NCBI RefSeq assembly: GCF_012396365.1
Contig: NZ_JAAXPG010000017.1
Span: 1-64,000 of the forward strand
Length of the DNA stretch: 64,000 bases
Direction of reading: 5' to 3'
Origin: Nocardiopsis alborubida
GTDB taxonomy: Bacteria > Actinomycetota > Actinomycetes > Streptosporangiales > Streptosporangiaceae
In this document: piece after piece, positions 8,727 through 17,852 of the stretch
Layout of the letters: each line of letters opens with the position of its first letter
Position numbering within the stretch: the first letter of the stretch is position 1
Position numbers and translations under genes: made by a program
The notes under the pieces: model-generated
Seen by the model: the letters and a program-made list of their open reading frames with translations, nothing else
Told to the model about the DNA's origin: nothing
Database searches by the model: none

Positions 8727-9461
8727 TCAGTCCTCGGCGCGCACGTCGACGGCCTCGCCCGCGGCGTCGAGGATGACGTCGTACTCCTGGCCGTCGGCAC
8801 CGCGCACCTCGGCCTCCCAGCCGTCCCAGCCGTCCTCGTCCTGGCGCTCGACGTCGACGGTGGTGGCGCCCTCGCCCACCGCGGCGGCGGCGTTGGCGGA
8901 GACCGTCTCGCGGTCGGCCGCGGCCTGCTCGTCGGTGTTCTGCCAGGGCGCGGGTCCCCCGTCGGTGTCGCGGAAGTCCGCGCCGTTGACGGTGAACACG
9001 TCGGCGTCGTCGCGCTCCTCGCCCTCGTCGTCGCCGTCGTCGTCGGCCTCGTAGCGCACGCCCAGGGTGACCTCGGTGCCCTCCAGGCCGCGCAGCTCGT
9101 CCAGGAGCGGCTCGACGGTGCCGTTGCCGTCGAAGTCCTCGAGTTCGGGGTCGGTCAGCAGCCACTCCTCCGGACCGAAGTCGACCTCGACCCCGGACAC
9201 GGACCAGTCGTCGATGTCGTCCCCGGCGCGCAGCTCGCCCACGAGCTGTTCCAGTCCGTCGACCGACCGGGTCGAGGGCTCGCTCTGCTGCGGCTGCCCG
9301 TTCCCGCCCGTCCCGGAGTCGGCTCCGGCCGTGACACCGGTGAGCTCGATCGGGGCCACCTCCTGCTCGGGGTCGCCGGTGACCACGTAGCCGACCGTGC
9401 CCACGGCCAGCAGCCCCGCGGCGACGGAGGAGGAGAGGATGATGATGGTCTTGGTCTGCAT
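8727..9461 (-). CDS. Membrane-anchored PepSY-domain protein
   Basis: ATG 9461 is preceded by AAGGGA at six bases, giving 244 residues. A single hydrophobic segment at residues 4-27 is a signal anchor. A long acidic, extracytoplasmic region follows, ending in a PepSY-like unit (ANAAAAVGEG, then DGWEAEVRGADGQEYDVILD and a short tail). PepSY proteins act outside the membrane, often as sensors or inhibitors near two-component systems. That fits: the gene is divergent from the adjacent response regulator/kinase pair and shares its upstream region. The strong acidity may indicate cation binding; this is inference. Confidence 0.8.
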   Translation of the reverse strand: MQTKTIIILSSSVAAGLLAVGTVGYVVTGDPEQEVAPIELTGVTAGADSGTGGNGQPQQSEPSTRSVDGLEQLVGELRAGDDIDDWSVSGVEVDFGPEEWLLTDPELEDFDGNGTVEPLLDELRGLEGTEVTLGVRYEADDDGDDEGEERDDADVFTVNGADFRDTDGGPAPWQNTDEQAAADRETVSANAAAAVGEGATTVDVERQDEDGWDGWEAEVRGADGQEYDVILDAAGEAVDVRAED

Positions 9462-9633
9462 CGCGGGTCCCTTGCTCACATGCTCGAAGGTCTGTGTACC
9501 CCCAAGCATGCGGCGGCCCGATGATGGCGGCATGAGGTCGACATGAGGGCCTTCTTCATGTTGCGCTCAGGGACGGTTCAGGGGCCTCCGCCACGGTGGT
9601 AGGCGACACGGGGGAACGGGGAGGGGCACGGCC

Positions 9634-10299
9634 TTGGCGATTCTGGTGGTGGAGGACGAGGAGGGGATCGTCTCCTTCGTGCGGCGCGGGCTGGAGACGG
9701 CCGGTTACCAGGTGCTCGCCGCCGACGACGGGATCGACGGGCTGACGATGGCGCTGTCCTCGGACGTCGAACTCGTCGTCCTGGACCTGGGGCTGCCGGG
9801 GATCCCGGGTGAGGAGGTGCTGCGTCGGCTGCGCATGCGCCGCCCCTCGGTGCCGGTGATCGTGCTCACCGCCAAGGACGCCGTGAGCGACCGGGTCGCC
9901 AACCTCGACGCCGGGGCCGACGACTACATGGTCAAGCCGTTCAGCGTGAGCGAGCTGCTGGCCCGTGTGCGGGCCCGGCTGCGCGGCGGCGGCCAGGAAC
10001 GCGGCGACGTGCTGGCGGCGGGCGGCGTGGTGCTCGATCTCGGGGCGCGCACCGCCTCGGTGGAGGGACGCACCGTCAACCTGTCCGCCCGCGAGTTCGC
10101 GCTGCTGGAGGTGCTCATCCGCCATCCGACTCAGGTCTTCTCCCGGCCCCAGCTGCTGGACCGGGTCTGGGGCTACGACTTCGACGGCGCCTCCAACGTG
10201 GTGGAGGTCTACGTCAGCCAGCTGCGCCGCAAGCTCGGCGGCGAGCGCATCCAGACGGTCCGCGGCGCCGGATACCGGCTCGGGGACGGCCCGCGGTGA
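9634..10299 (+). CDS. OmpR/PhoB-family response regulator
   Basis: The protein is 221 residues from TTG 9634, with GGGGAGGGG just upstream. The receiver domain (1-115) has the acidic pair E7/D8, the phosphoacceptor D51 in VVLDLGLPG, the switch Thr in VLTAKD and the Lys of YMVKPFS. The winged-helix DNA-binding domain (about 125-217) shows LSAREFALLEVL and the recognition-helix segment VVEVYVSQLRRKL. It overlaps the following kinase gene by four bases (GTGA), so the two are translationally coupled. The divergent PepSY gene is the obvious candidate target. Confidence 0.95.
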   Translation: MAILVVEDEEGIVSFVRRGLETAGYQVLAADDGIDGLTMALSSDVELVVLDLGLPGIPGEEVLRRLRMRRPSVPVIVLTAKDAVSDRVANLDAGADDYMVKPFSVSELLARVRARLRGGGQERGDVLAAGGVVLDLGARTASVEGRTVNLSAREFALLEVLIRHPTQVFSRPQLLDRVWGYDFDGASNVVEVYVSQLRRKLGGERIQTVRGAGYRLGDGPR

Positions 10300-11669
10300 G
10301 CCTCACCGGCCGGGTCGTCCTGCGGTCGCTGCTGGTCATGGCCCTGGTCATCGGCGGCGTCGCCCTGCTCACCTACGAACTGGTGCGCGTGTCGGGCCTG
10401 GGCGACATCGACCGCCTGCTGCGCGAGGAGTCGGCGCTGGTCGGCGACGCCCTCGACGGACGGCTGCCCGCCGCCGCCGGGCTCGACGGCGTGGTCTCGG
10501 GGCCCGAGGCCGAGCGCGCCGCCCGCCAGGCGCTCGCCGTCCGCCCCAGCGGGGCCCGCCACGTGACGCTGGTGACCGTCAACGGCGTGCGGCTGCAGAG
10601 CACCGGGGGCCCCTCGCGCGTCGCGGGCCTCATGCGCGGCGGCGACGCCCCCGAGGCCGAGCCCGGGGCCATCCGCACGCTCGACACCGACGCGGGCCCG
10701 CTCCGGGTGCTCGACACCCGGGTCGTCGACGACGCCGGTGACACCCTGGCCGTCGTCACCGTCGCCGCCCCGCTCGACTCCACCCGCGACACCGCGGCCA
10801 CCGTCCTGCTGTGGGCCGGGCTCGCCGGGGCGATCGGCGTCGTCGGCGGAGGGGTCGTGCTGTGGCTGGTGGTGCGGCGCACCCTGCGCCCCGTGCGGGA
10901 GGTCTCCGACGCCGCCAAGGCGATCTCGCCGTCCGACCTGGCCACCCGCGTCCCCGTGCCCTCCACCCGCGACGAGATCGCCGAACTGGCCACCGAGATC
11001 AACCAGATGCTGACCCGCATCGAGCAGGCCGACAGCACCCGGCGCCGGTACCTGGCCGCGATCTCCCACGAGGTGCGCACCCCGCTCTCCGTCGCCGAGG
11101 GGCACCTTGAGCTGCTGGGTACCGCGGAGGCGGCGGTCGTGGGCTCCGAACTCGACCGCCTGCGCCGCGTGCTGGAGGACCTCATGGCGGTGGCCCGCGG
11201 CGGCGACGAGATCGACGTCCGCGTCGAGGCCGTGTTCCTGCCCGACCTGTTCCACGACGTGCGGGCCCGGCTCGACGCCCTGCCCCACGCCGACGCCGTC
11301 ACCCTGGAGGAGCCGCCGCCGGACGTCCTGCTCGGTGACCAGTCACGCCTGGAGCAGTGCCTGGCCAACCTCACCGCCAACGCCGTCGACCACAACCCGT
11401 CCGGTACCCGCGCCACCGTGACCGCCCGCGGCGGAGAGGACACGGTCACCCTCACCGTGGCCGACGACGGCCCGGGGATCAGCGCCGAGGTGCTCCCCCA
11501 CGTGTTCGAACCGTTCGTCACCACCCGCGCCACCGGATCGGGACGTACCTCGGGGCTCGGTCTGTCGGTCGTGCGCTCCCTGGTCGAGGCCCAGGGAGGC
11601 GAGGTGGAGATCGACAGCGGCCCCTCCGGCACCGTCGTCACGATCACCCTTCCGCGTGCCACGCCCTGA
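10296..11669 (+). CDS. Sensor histidine kinase
   Basis: This 457-residue HisKA-type kinase partners the preceding regulator. Transmembrane segments at about 8-30 and 170-195 flank an extracytoplasmic sensor of about 140 residues. A HAMP domain follows, then the dimerisation helix with phosphoacceptor H258 in ISHEVRTPLS. The ATPase domain shows the N box (NLTANAVDHN), G1 (DDGPGIS) and G2 (GLGLSVV). The start is GTG 10296, overlapping the regulator stop. The sensor region has no recognised ligand domain. Together with the divergent PepSY protein this looks like a cell-envelope sensing unit. Confidence 0.95.
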   Translation: MSLTGRVVLRSLLVMALVIGGVALLTYELVRVSGLGDIDRLLREESALVGDALDGRLPAAAGLDGVVSGPEAERAARQALAVRPSGARHVTLVTVNGVRLQSTGGPSRVAGLMRGGDAPEAEPGAIRTLDTDAGPLRVLDTRVVDDAGDTLAVVTVAAPLDSTRDTAATVLLWAGLAGAIGVVGGGVVLWLVVRRTLRPVREVSDAAKAISPSDLATRVPVPSTRDEIAELATEINQMLTRIEQADSTRRRYLAAISHEVRTPLSVAEGHLELLGTAEAAVVGSELDRLRRVLEDLMAVARGGDEIDVRVEAVFLPDLFHDVRARLDALPHADAVTLEEPPPDVLLGDQSRLEQCLANLTANAVDHNPSGTRATVTARGGEDTVTLTVADDGPGISAEVLPHVFEPFVTTRATGSGRTSGLGLSVVRSLVEAQGGEVEIDSGPSGTVVTITLPRATP

Positions 11670-12011
11670 CCGGTTCCGCGCAGGACCCGGGTTCCACGTC
11701 CGGCGGCTCGGCGCACATCCCCGCCCACACGGGAACCCGGTGGAATTCCCCTTCACCACGGAGGGCGGAAACGGGAATTCCCCGGAAAGGGAGAACGCAT
11801 TCCGCTGAGGACGCCCCCTCCGGCCCTCCGCGCGGCGGCCACCGGCGCACTCTCCGCGGGGAGTCCGCAATCCCCATCTCCCGTGATATTCTCGTAATAT
11901 CGCTGCAACGCCTCTCACCTGCGCGTACGCCCACCACGGGCACCTGACTGAACCGTGGCCAAGTTTTGGGTGGGCCTTGGGGGGCAGTGCGATATGACAG
12001 GAGGTGCTCCA
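11670..12011. promoter_or_regulatory. Upstream region with an AT-rich inverted repeat
   Basis: This 340-base gap precedes the paired membrane/soluble genes. It contains an AT-rich inverted repeat, GATATT-ctcgt-AATATC (11885-11901), unusual in such GC-rich DNA and about 110 bases before the next start. It could be an operator or part of a promoter. No gene is supported. Confidence 0.3.
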
Positions 12012-12719
12012 ATGGAGACCGGAATAATTGTCATCATCGCCTTAGTGGTGGTGGTCGTCATCGCCGGAGGAATCGCGATCGCCGCGCGGTCCTCGATCCT
12101 CCCGGCCCGGCGCACCGCCCGGCTGAAGAAGCGTTTCGGCGCCGAGTACGACCGCGCCGTGGAGGTCCACGGCAACAGGACGGCCGCCGAGAACGACCTG
12201 TCCGAGAGGCTCCGCCGCCGCGACAACATGGCGCTCCGCGAGCTGAGCGACCAGCAGCGCGTGGCGCACACCGAGACGTGGGCCGCGGTGCAGCAGGAGT
12301 TCGTCGACGATCCCGTCCGCGCCGTCCGCGACGCCCGCGGACTGGTGGAGGCGATCATGGCGGACCGCGGCTACCCCGGCCCCGCGTCCGCGGCCGACGG
12401 TGGCGCGGCCTTCGACCAGCGCCTCGACGACCTGTCGGTGGACCACTCCGCCGCGGTCACCGGGTTCCGCCGCGCGCACGCCACCGGGCGCCCCGCCGAG
12501 GCGGACCAGACCGGCACCGAGCACCTGCGCGAGGAGCTGGTGTCCTACCGCGGCCTGGTGGAGTCCCTGCTGGGCGGCCTTCCGACGGCTGACGGCACGA
12601 CGGCCCGGCCCCCGGGCACGGAGCGGACCCCGGTCGACCGCACCGCTCCGGCCGCGAGCGCGGAGCGGACCGCCGTGGAGCAGCCGCGCCGGAGGAGTGG
12701 ACCGGAGGCGGGTCCGTGA
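12012..12719 (+). CDS. Membrane-anchored hypothetical protein
   Basis: ATG 12012 has a strong AGGAGGT site just upstream; an in-frame start at 11955 is less likely. Of 235 residues, 3-24 form a very hydrophobic Ile/Val-rich anchor, followed by a helical charged domain and a Pro/Thr/Ala-rich tail. The middle carries a W-x-x-V-Q-x-x-FVDDP..AVRDAR segment and later an LREEL..YRGLVE segment. Both recur in the downstream gene, so the two products share a domain. No family name or function is known to me. Its 3' end runs nearly into the next gene. Confidence 0.7.
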   Translation: METGIIVIIALVVVVVIAGGIAIAARSSILPARRTARLKKRFGAEYDRAVEVHGNRTAAENDLSERLRRRDNMALRELSDQQRVAHTETWAAVQQEFVDDPVRAVRDARGLVEAIMADRGYPGPASAADGGAAFDQRLDDLSVDHSAAVTGFRRAHATGRPAEADQTGTEHLREELVSYRGLVESLLGGLPTADGTTARPPGTERTPVDRTAPAASAERTAVEQPRRRSGPEAGP

Positions 12720-12772
12720 CCGGCCTCGGCGGCGCTCCGAGGAACCGACGACGACACGAGAAGGCGGACGAC

Positions 12773-13348
12773 ATGGTGGAACGCGTACCCGGCCCCGGCA
12801 GGAGCCGGGAGACCGAATCGGAGCAGTACCGGGCGCGGACGCCCGGCCCCGGGACCGGCCCCCGCACCGCGGAGCCGGTGACCGTCGACGCCGAGGTGAA
12901 CGACCCCGGGCGCGGGACCGGCCCCGCTGGACGCACCGGCGACCCGGACACCGGATACACGGGTGCCCCCGGTACCGCCGGTTCTGGACACGCCCGGCCG
13001 GGTGCCCCCGGAACCGCGCCGGGTCAGGTGCCGGGGCAGCCGGGCACCGGAGCGGACCGCTCGGACCCGGCGGACGGGCCCCGGTCGCAGGGCGCGAAGC
13101 TGGAACGGGTCCGGGAGCGCTGGAGCGCGACGCAGGGCAGGTTCGTCGACGATCCCCACGGCGCCGTACGCGAGGCCGACGCGCTGGCCGCGGAGGTCGC
13201 CGACGCCGTGGTCGCGGAGATCGAGGAGCGCCGCTCCGCGCTGCGCTCCGCGTGGAACGAGGGAGAGGGCACGGACACCGAGTCGCTGCGGGTGGCCCTG
13301 CGCGACTACCGCTCCTTCGTGGAGCACCTGGTCAGTACCAACGCCTGA
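12773..13348 (+). CDS. Soluble paralogue of the preceding membrane protein
   Basis: The start is ATG 12773, with GAGAAGG upstream; a GTG at 12716 overlapping the previous stop is possible. The first 110 residues are Gly/Pro-rich and low-complexity. The last 80 repeat the domain of the neighbour: W-SATQGRFVDDP..AVREAD, then a helical stretch and LRVALRDYRSFVEHL. One copy is membrane-tethered and one is not, in one operon, which suggests that they interact. A GC-rich hairpin follows at 13382. The function is unknown. Confidence 0.7.
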   Translation: MVERVPGPGRSRETESEQYRARTPGPGTGPRTAEPVTVDAEVNDPGRGTGPAGRTGDPDTGYTGAPGTAGSGHARPGAPGTAPGQVPGQPGTGADRSDPADGPRSQGAKLERVRERWSATQGRFVDDPHGAVREADALAAEVADAVVAEIEERRSALRSAWNEGEGTDTESLRVALRDYRSFVEHLVSTNA

Positions 13349-13381
13349 CCGCGTGCGGCCGCAGTGAGCCGTTCCGGGCCG

Positions 13382-13415
13382 GGGGCCGCCCACCGCCGAG
13401 CGCGGGGGCGGCCCC
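13382..13415 (+). terminator. GC-rich hairpin after the paralogue pair
   Basis: GGGGCCGCCC (13382-13391) pairs with GGGCGGCCCC (13406-13415) around a 14-base loop, about 35 bases after the stop at 13348. It lies between convergent genes and could act in both directions. Confidence 0.5.
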
Positions 13416-13509
13416 TCCGGGTGCGCGGCCGCCCCCTCGGGCGGGGGCTCGCGCGAAGATCCGCGCCCTCCCGGACGGAATCCGGGCGGTCCCTTCGGAA
13501 GCGGTCGGC

Positions 13510-14166
13510 TCATCCGGCGACGAGCTTGTCGACCGCCGCCTCGGCCTCGGCGAACAGCTCCCGGTAGTGGTGTTCCCGGGCCTCGCCGGACAGGTCCTGG
13601 GCCTCGCTGTCGAACAACGCGGCCGTGTGGACCTCGAAGATCCCGCAGAACTCCGAGATCCCCCGGCGCAGGGGCCCGTCGAGCAGGCTGAGTACCAGGT
13701 CCGCGTTCGGGTCCCGCGCGGTGAGTCCGGCCAGGCCCAGCCACAGCATCCGCTTCCCCGCCATGGGGGACCTGCTGCGGCCGTACGTGAGGCCGTAGTT
13801 CCACACCCGGTCGATCCAGCCCTTGAGCAGGGCCGGCAGCCCGAACCACCACACGGGGAACACGGGGACGATGAGATCGGCTGCGTGGACGCGGCGGATG
13901 TGGGCGTGCACCTCGTCGGAGTAGACCTTGTCCCGGTCGCCGTAGTCGGGCTCGTCGGCCTCGCTGTTGCGGGGGTCGAACCCCTCGGCGTGCAGGTCGA
14001 GCAGGTCGACGCGGTACCCGGCCGCCTCCAGGCGGGCGGCGACCCGTCCGGCCACGGCGGCGGTCAGGGAGTCCGGGCGGTGGTGGGCGACCACGACCAG
14101 CGCGGTGCGTCCGGTCGACGCGGGGGCTTCGGAGGGCTCGGTGGGTGCGAAGGGCTCTCGGTTCAT
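13510..14166 (-). CDS. NAD(P)H:quinone oxidoreductase, flavodoxin-like fold
   Basis: This 218-residue protein starts at ATG 14166 and belongs to the NQO1/MdaB-like flavoprotein family, which reduces quinones with NAD(P)H using bound FAD. The N-terminal strand VVVAHHRPDSLTAAVA supplies the phosphate-binding loop of the flavodoxin fold. LIVPVFPVWWFGLPALLKGW with an R-V-W-N-Y-G continuation is the family hallmark. It is divergent from an AraC-type regulator 82 bases away, an arrangement in which the regulator commonly controls the oxidoreductase, so it probably responds to quinone or electrophile stress. Confidence 0.88.
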   Translation of the reverse strand: MNREPFAPTEPSEAPASTGRTALVVVAHHRPDSLTAAVAGRVAARLEAAGYRVDLLDLHAEGFDPRNSEADEPDYGDRDKVYSDEVHAHIRRVHAADLIVPVFPVWWFGLPALLKGWIDRVWNYGLTYGRSRSPMAGKRMLWLGLAGLTARDPNADLVLSLLDGPLRRGISEFCGIFEVHTAALFDSEAQDLSGEAREHHYRELFAEAEAAVDKLVAG

Positions 14167-14247
14167 GAGTCCAGTACAGACCAACAGGCGTGGACGTTCC
14201 ATAGCTGAAAAGCTGCGTTTCTTTGGCGTGCGTCTACACTCGCCTCC

Positions 14248-15318
14248 ATGGACCCTTTGAGTGACATGCTCAGCGGAATCCGCTCCGCGGGCGCCTCCGT
14301 CAGCCAGGCCTCGCTGGATCCGCCGTGGACGATCCGCTTCACCGGCGGCGCGCCGCTGACCATGCTGACGGTGATCAGCGGCGGCGGGTCGGTGATCCTG
14401 CCTGACGGGACCGCCCTCGGGATCGGCGCGGGCGACACCGCGCTGGTACGCGGCCCCGACCCCTTCCACCTCGCGGACGACCCCGCCTCGCCGCGTCGCG
14501 TACACCGGAACCACGAGATCGACTGCCTCGAACCGGACCCCGTGTGCGGGCCGGACGGCGCTCCCCCGGGCGCGTTCCCCCGGCACGACGGCCTCCGGGG
14601 GGACGGACTCCCCGCCACCGACCTCCCGACCGCCGGGGCCTCGAACGACGGCCTTCCCAGCGAGGCCCCCGAGGGCGCCACCACCCTCATCGTCGCCGCC
14701 TACCGGGCCACCCGGAGCCGCCACGAGCGGCTGCTGCGCACCCTGCCGCCCACGCTGGTCCTCAACGAGGAGCAGCCCGAGAACGTCTTCTGGCTCGACG
14801 CGGCGAAGGACGCCCTGTCCCGGCGGCACCTCCCGGGCGGCCAGGCCCTGGTCGACCGCGTCGTGGACATGGGGCTGGTGTGCAGCCTGGCCTGCTGGTT
14901 CGAGCAGGAGGGCGCCGACGCCCCCGCCTGGTACCGGGGGGCCGTGGACCCGGTGACCGGCCCCGCGCTGGAGGCCGTCCACCGGCGTCCGCACGAGGCG
15001 TGGACGGTGGGCGCGCTGGCCGCCAGGGCGGGGGTGTCGCGCGCGCTCTTCGCCAAGCGCTTCACCGAGGTCATGGGCCAGTCGCCCCTGGGCTACCTGA
15101 CCGAGTGGCGCATGTACACCGCCGAGGAGCTGCTGTCGGACCCCGACCTGAGCGTGGCCAAGGTGGCCGGGGCCGTGGGCTACGCCGACCCGTCCTCGTT
15201 CAGCACGGCCTTCAAACGGTTGCGGGGTCTGAGCCCGCGGGAGTTCCGCCTGCGGAACATGCTTTCCGGGCCCGGTGCCGCTCCCGTGTCCGGAACCGGA
15301 TCCGGTCACGGCTCCTGA
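14248..15318 (+). CDS. AraC-family transcriptional regulator with cupin domain
   Basis: Of 356 residues, the first half (about 10-195) is a cupin_6-type effector domain (PPWTIRF and GGGSVILPDG segments), interrupted by a Gly/Pro-rich insertion near 110-135. The C-terminal 100 residues hold two AraC helix-turn-helix units: TVGALAARAGVSRALFAKRF, and the second helix pair ending at YADPSSFSTAFKRLRGLSP. It is divergent from the oxidoreductase, sharing an 80-base promoter gap, and most likely regulates it and itself. Confidence 0.92.
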   Translation: MDPLSDMLSGIRSAGASVSQASLDPPWTIRFTGGAPLTMLTVISGGGSVILPDGTALGIGAGDTALVRGPDPFHLADDPASPRRVHRNHEIDCLEPDPVCGPDGAPPGAFPRHDGLRGDGLPATDLPTAGASNDGLPSEAPEGATTLIVAAYRATRSRHERLLRTLPPTLVLNEEQPENVFWLDAAKDALSRRHLPGGQALVDRVVDMGLVCSLACWFEQEGADAPAWYRGAVDPVTGPALEAVHRRPHEAWTVGALAARAGVSRALFAKRFTEVMGQSPLGYLTEWRMYTAEELLSDPDLSVAKVAGAVGYADPSSFSTAFKRLRGLSPREFRLRNMLSGPGAAPVSGTGSGHGS

Positions 15319-15441
15319 GCCGGGCACGGCCCCGGGGCGGAACCCGCTCCCGCGTTCGCCCGCGCGTGCGGCCGGGGGACCGCACCCGGCCCGGGGCCGA
15401 AGCCGGTCCCTCGGACCGGACGGCCCCGGCCCCCGGCTCCC

Positions 15442-16644
15442 TCAGCCCCAGACGACGGGGAGCGCGGTCCGACCGCTCGCCACGATGGACGGGGACTCCT
15501 CCACCTCCGCCCCCTCGGCCAGGCGCAGGTCCGGGAAGCGCGTGAAGAGCGCCTCCAGCGCGGTCACGCCCTCCAGCCGGGCCAGCCCCGCGCCCAGGCA
15601 GAAGTGCGGACCGTGTGAGAAGGCCAGGTGTCCCCGCTGCTCCCTCCGGAGGTCGAAGGCGTGCGCGTCGTCGCCGTGGCGCCCGGGGTCGCGCCCCGCC
15701 GCGCCGAAGCCCATGAGCAGCGCCTCCCCCGCGGGCACGTGCGTGCCCGCGAGGGTGACGTCCTCGGCCGTGTAGCGCAGCGGCAGGTACTGGATGCTGG
15801 CGTCCCAGCGCAGGGTCTCCTCCACCGCGTCGGCCCAGGAGGCGCCGCCGGACCGCACCAGCTCCAGCTGGTCCGGGTGGGTGAGCAGCGCGTGCACGGC
15901 GTTGGTGATGAGGTTCATCGTGGTCTCGTAGCCCGCACCGATCATGAGGATCAGCGTCCACACCAGTTCGGTGTGGGAGAGCCGCTCGTCGCCCTCGGCC
16001 CGCGCCTGGAGCAGAGCGCTGGTGAGGTCGTCGCCCGGCTCGCGGGACTTGCTCTCGGCCAGCTCCGCGAGGAAGGTCTGCATGTCGGCGTTGGTCCGGG
16101 CGGCCACCTCCGGCGTGGTGGTCGCGTCGAAGACCCGGCGCATCAGGGTGTGCAGTGTGCCGCGGTGCTCCGCCCCGACCCCGAAGAGCTCGGAGATGAC
16201 CGTCATGGGCAGCGGCAGCGACAGCGCCGCCTTGAGGTCCACCGGTCCCGGCCCCGCCGCCGCGAGGTCGTCGAGCAGTTCGGCGGTGATCTCGGTGATC
16301 CTCGGGCGCAGCTCCTCCACCCGGCGCGGGGTGAACGCCTGCGAGACCAGGGTCCGCAGACGCCGGTGGCGGTCGCCGTCCGCGGTGAGCATGTTGTCCG
16401 GGGCCACCCAGGAGATCAGCGGCCAGTCCATGGGGATCTCGCCCTGCGCCCACGCCCGCCAGTGCCGCGCCTCCTTGCGCACGCCGGGGTGCGCGAGGGC
16501 CTCCATGACGACGTCGTGGCCGGTCAGCGCCCGAACAACCACGCCACCAGTGATCTCAACCTCGACGACGGGGCCGCGGTCCCGGAGTCCGGCTGTCTGT
16601 CGGTGGAGGTCGTAGGGGCGGAGGACGGGGATGTCTGCTGCCAT
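15442..16644 (-). CDS. Cytochrome P450 (first of a pair)
   Basis: The product is 400 residues from ATG 16644, with GAAGGGA about eight bases upstream. It shows the I-helix oxygen-binding segment GAGYETT, the K-helix ExxR as EETLR, and the haem loop FSHGPHFCLGAG, with the ligand Cys at about 349. The soluble bacterial class needs a ferredoxin and reductase, but neither gene is nearby. Its first 121 bases overlap the end of the neighbouring P450 gene in a different frame. The substrate is unknown; no biosynthetic core enzymes lie next to it. Confidence 0.93.
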   Translation of the reverse strand: MAADIPVLRPYDLHRQTAGLRDRGPVVEVEITGGVVVRALTGHDVVMEALAHPGVRKEARHWRAWAQGEIPMDWPLISWVAPDNMLTADGDRHRRLRTLVSQAFTPRRVEELRPRITEITAELLDDLAAAGPGPVDLKAALSLPLPMTVISELFGVGAEHRGTLHTLMRRVFDATTTPEVAARTNADMQTFLAELAESKSREPGDDLTSALLQARAEGDERLSHTELVWTLILMIGAGYETTMNLITNAVHALLTHPDQLELVRSGGASWADAVEETLRWDASIQYLPLRYTAEDVTLAGTHVPAGEALLMGFGAAGRDPGRHGDDAHAFDLRREQRGHLAFSHGPHFCLGAGLARLEGVTALEALFTRFPDLRLAEGAEVEESPSIVASGRTALPVVWG

Positions 16645-17852
16645 CGCGGTGTTCCCTTCGGGGAGTCGGGCGGAAATTCCACGGGGAGTTCGGCCAGGGC
16701 CCGTGCGAACGGGGAGACGCGCCAGCGCGGGGCCGGGTCGGTCACGCGCAGGCCGCGCAGGCGCTTGGTGAGGACCTCCACTCCGACCTGGGCCATGGTC
16801 TGGGCGAACCCGTGGGCCGGGCAGCGGTGCGGGCCGACCCCGAAGGCCAGGTGGGCGCGGGTGACGTGTTCGATGTCGGGCCCGTTCTCGGCCATCGCGG
16901 TGTGGGCCGCGGCGTAGCCGAGGAGGATGGGCTCCCCCTTGCGGATGCTCCGTCCGCCGCTGATCTCGACGTCGCGCACGGGGTAGAGGACCGGGTAGTT
17001 GGTGATGGGCGGCTCGCGCCACAGGACCTGCTCGACCACCTCGTCGATCCCGACCAGGGCGCCGTTGAGGGCCCGGTTCACCTCGGGGTCGGTCAGGATC
17101 GTGTGCGTGGCGGCCGTGATGAGGTTGGCGGTCGGCTCGGCGCCGGCGCCGATGGTCACGACCAGCTGGTGCAGCATCTCCTCGTCGGTGAGCCCCGCCC
17201 GGTGCTGGAGCAGCCAGGTGGTGACGTCCTCCCCCGGCGTCGCGTGCTTCTGCGAGATCGCGTCGGACAGGGCCCGCTCGTACTCGGCGTTGGCCCGCAC
17301 GACGTCGTTGCCGTCCCACAGGTCGATGAGCGAGGTCAGGACGCGCTCGCCGACGTCGCGCGAGAAGCCGAAGAGGTCGCAGATCACCAGCAGCGGCAGC
17401 AGGCGGGCGTACTCGGACACCAGGTCCGCGCTGCCGCGTTCGACGAAGGCGTCGATGAGGCTGTCGGCGTGGCGGCGGGTGCTCTCGCCGACACGGCTCT
17501 CGGGCACCCGGCCCAGGGAGTCGACCACCGACCGCTTGAGGCGGGCGTGGGCGTCGTCGTCGGCGAAGAGCAGATTGGGGCGGTAGGCCATCATCGCGGC
17601 CACGGGGGCGTCGTCGGGGACGCGCCCCTCGGACCAGTCGAGCCAGAGCCGGGAGTCGCGCCGGAAGGTGCGGGTGTCCCTGCACCAGGCCGTGATGAGC
17701 GCGTAGTCGGCGACCACCCATGCGCTGATCCCGGGGGAGATCTCGGCGGGGAAGACGGAGCCGTGTTCCTTGGCCATCCGCGTGTAGACGTCGTGCGGAT
17801 CGGCGTGGAACTCGGGGGCGTGGAGTTCGGCGTAGGGGCAGCGGGAAGCCAA
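16524..17852 (-). CDS. Cytochrome P450 (second of a pair) with C-terminal extension
   Basis: This 442-residue P450 starts at ATG 17852. The I-helix is GAGAEPTAN; the haem loop is FGVGPHRCPAHG, with Pro instead of the usual small residue after Cys, as in several actinobacterial P450 sub-families. The core ends near ELPVEFPPD. A further 45 Ser/Thr/Pro-rich residues lie wholly inside the start of the next P450 gene, giving a 121-base overlap. The tail may be real and serve to couple translation, or a lost base may have removed an earlier stop. The gene is transcribed first and is probably co-expressed with its partner. Confidence 0.9.
   Translation of the reverse strand: MASRCPYAELHAPEFHADPHDVYTRMAKEHGSVFPAEISPGISAWVVADYALITAWCRDTRTFRRDSRLWLDWSEGRVPDDAPVAAMMAYRPNLLFADDDAHARLKRSVVDSLGRVPESRVGESTRRHADSLIDAFVERGSADLVSEYARLLPLLVICDLFGFSRDVGERVLTSLIDLWDGNDVVRANAEYERALSDAISQKHATPGEDVTTWLLQHRAGLTDEEMLHQLVVTIGAGAEPTANLITAATHTILTDPEVNRALNGALVGIDEVVEQVLWREPPITNYPVLYPVRDVEISGGRSIRKGEPILLGYAAAHTAMAENGPDIEHVTRAHLAFGVGPHRCPAHGFAQTMAQVGVEVLTKRLRGLRVTDPAPRWRVSPFARALAELPVEFPPDSPKGTPRWQQTSPSSAPTTSTDRQPDSGTAAPSSRLRSLVAWLFGR

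Noticed and set aside
15442-17852. P450 pair as part of a natural-product gene cluster
   Set aside because: No synthase, ligase, terpene cyclase, ferredoxin or tailoring partner is in the flanking 10 kb; only an MFS exporter much further away.
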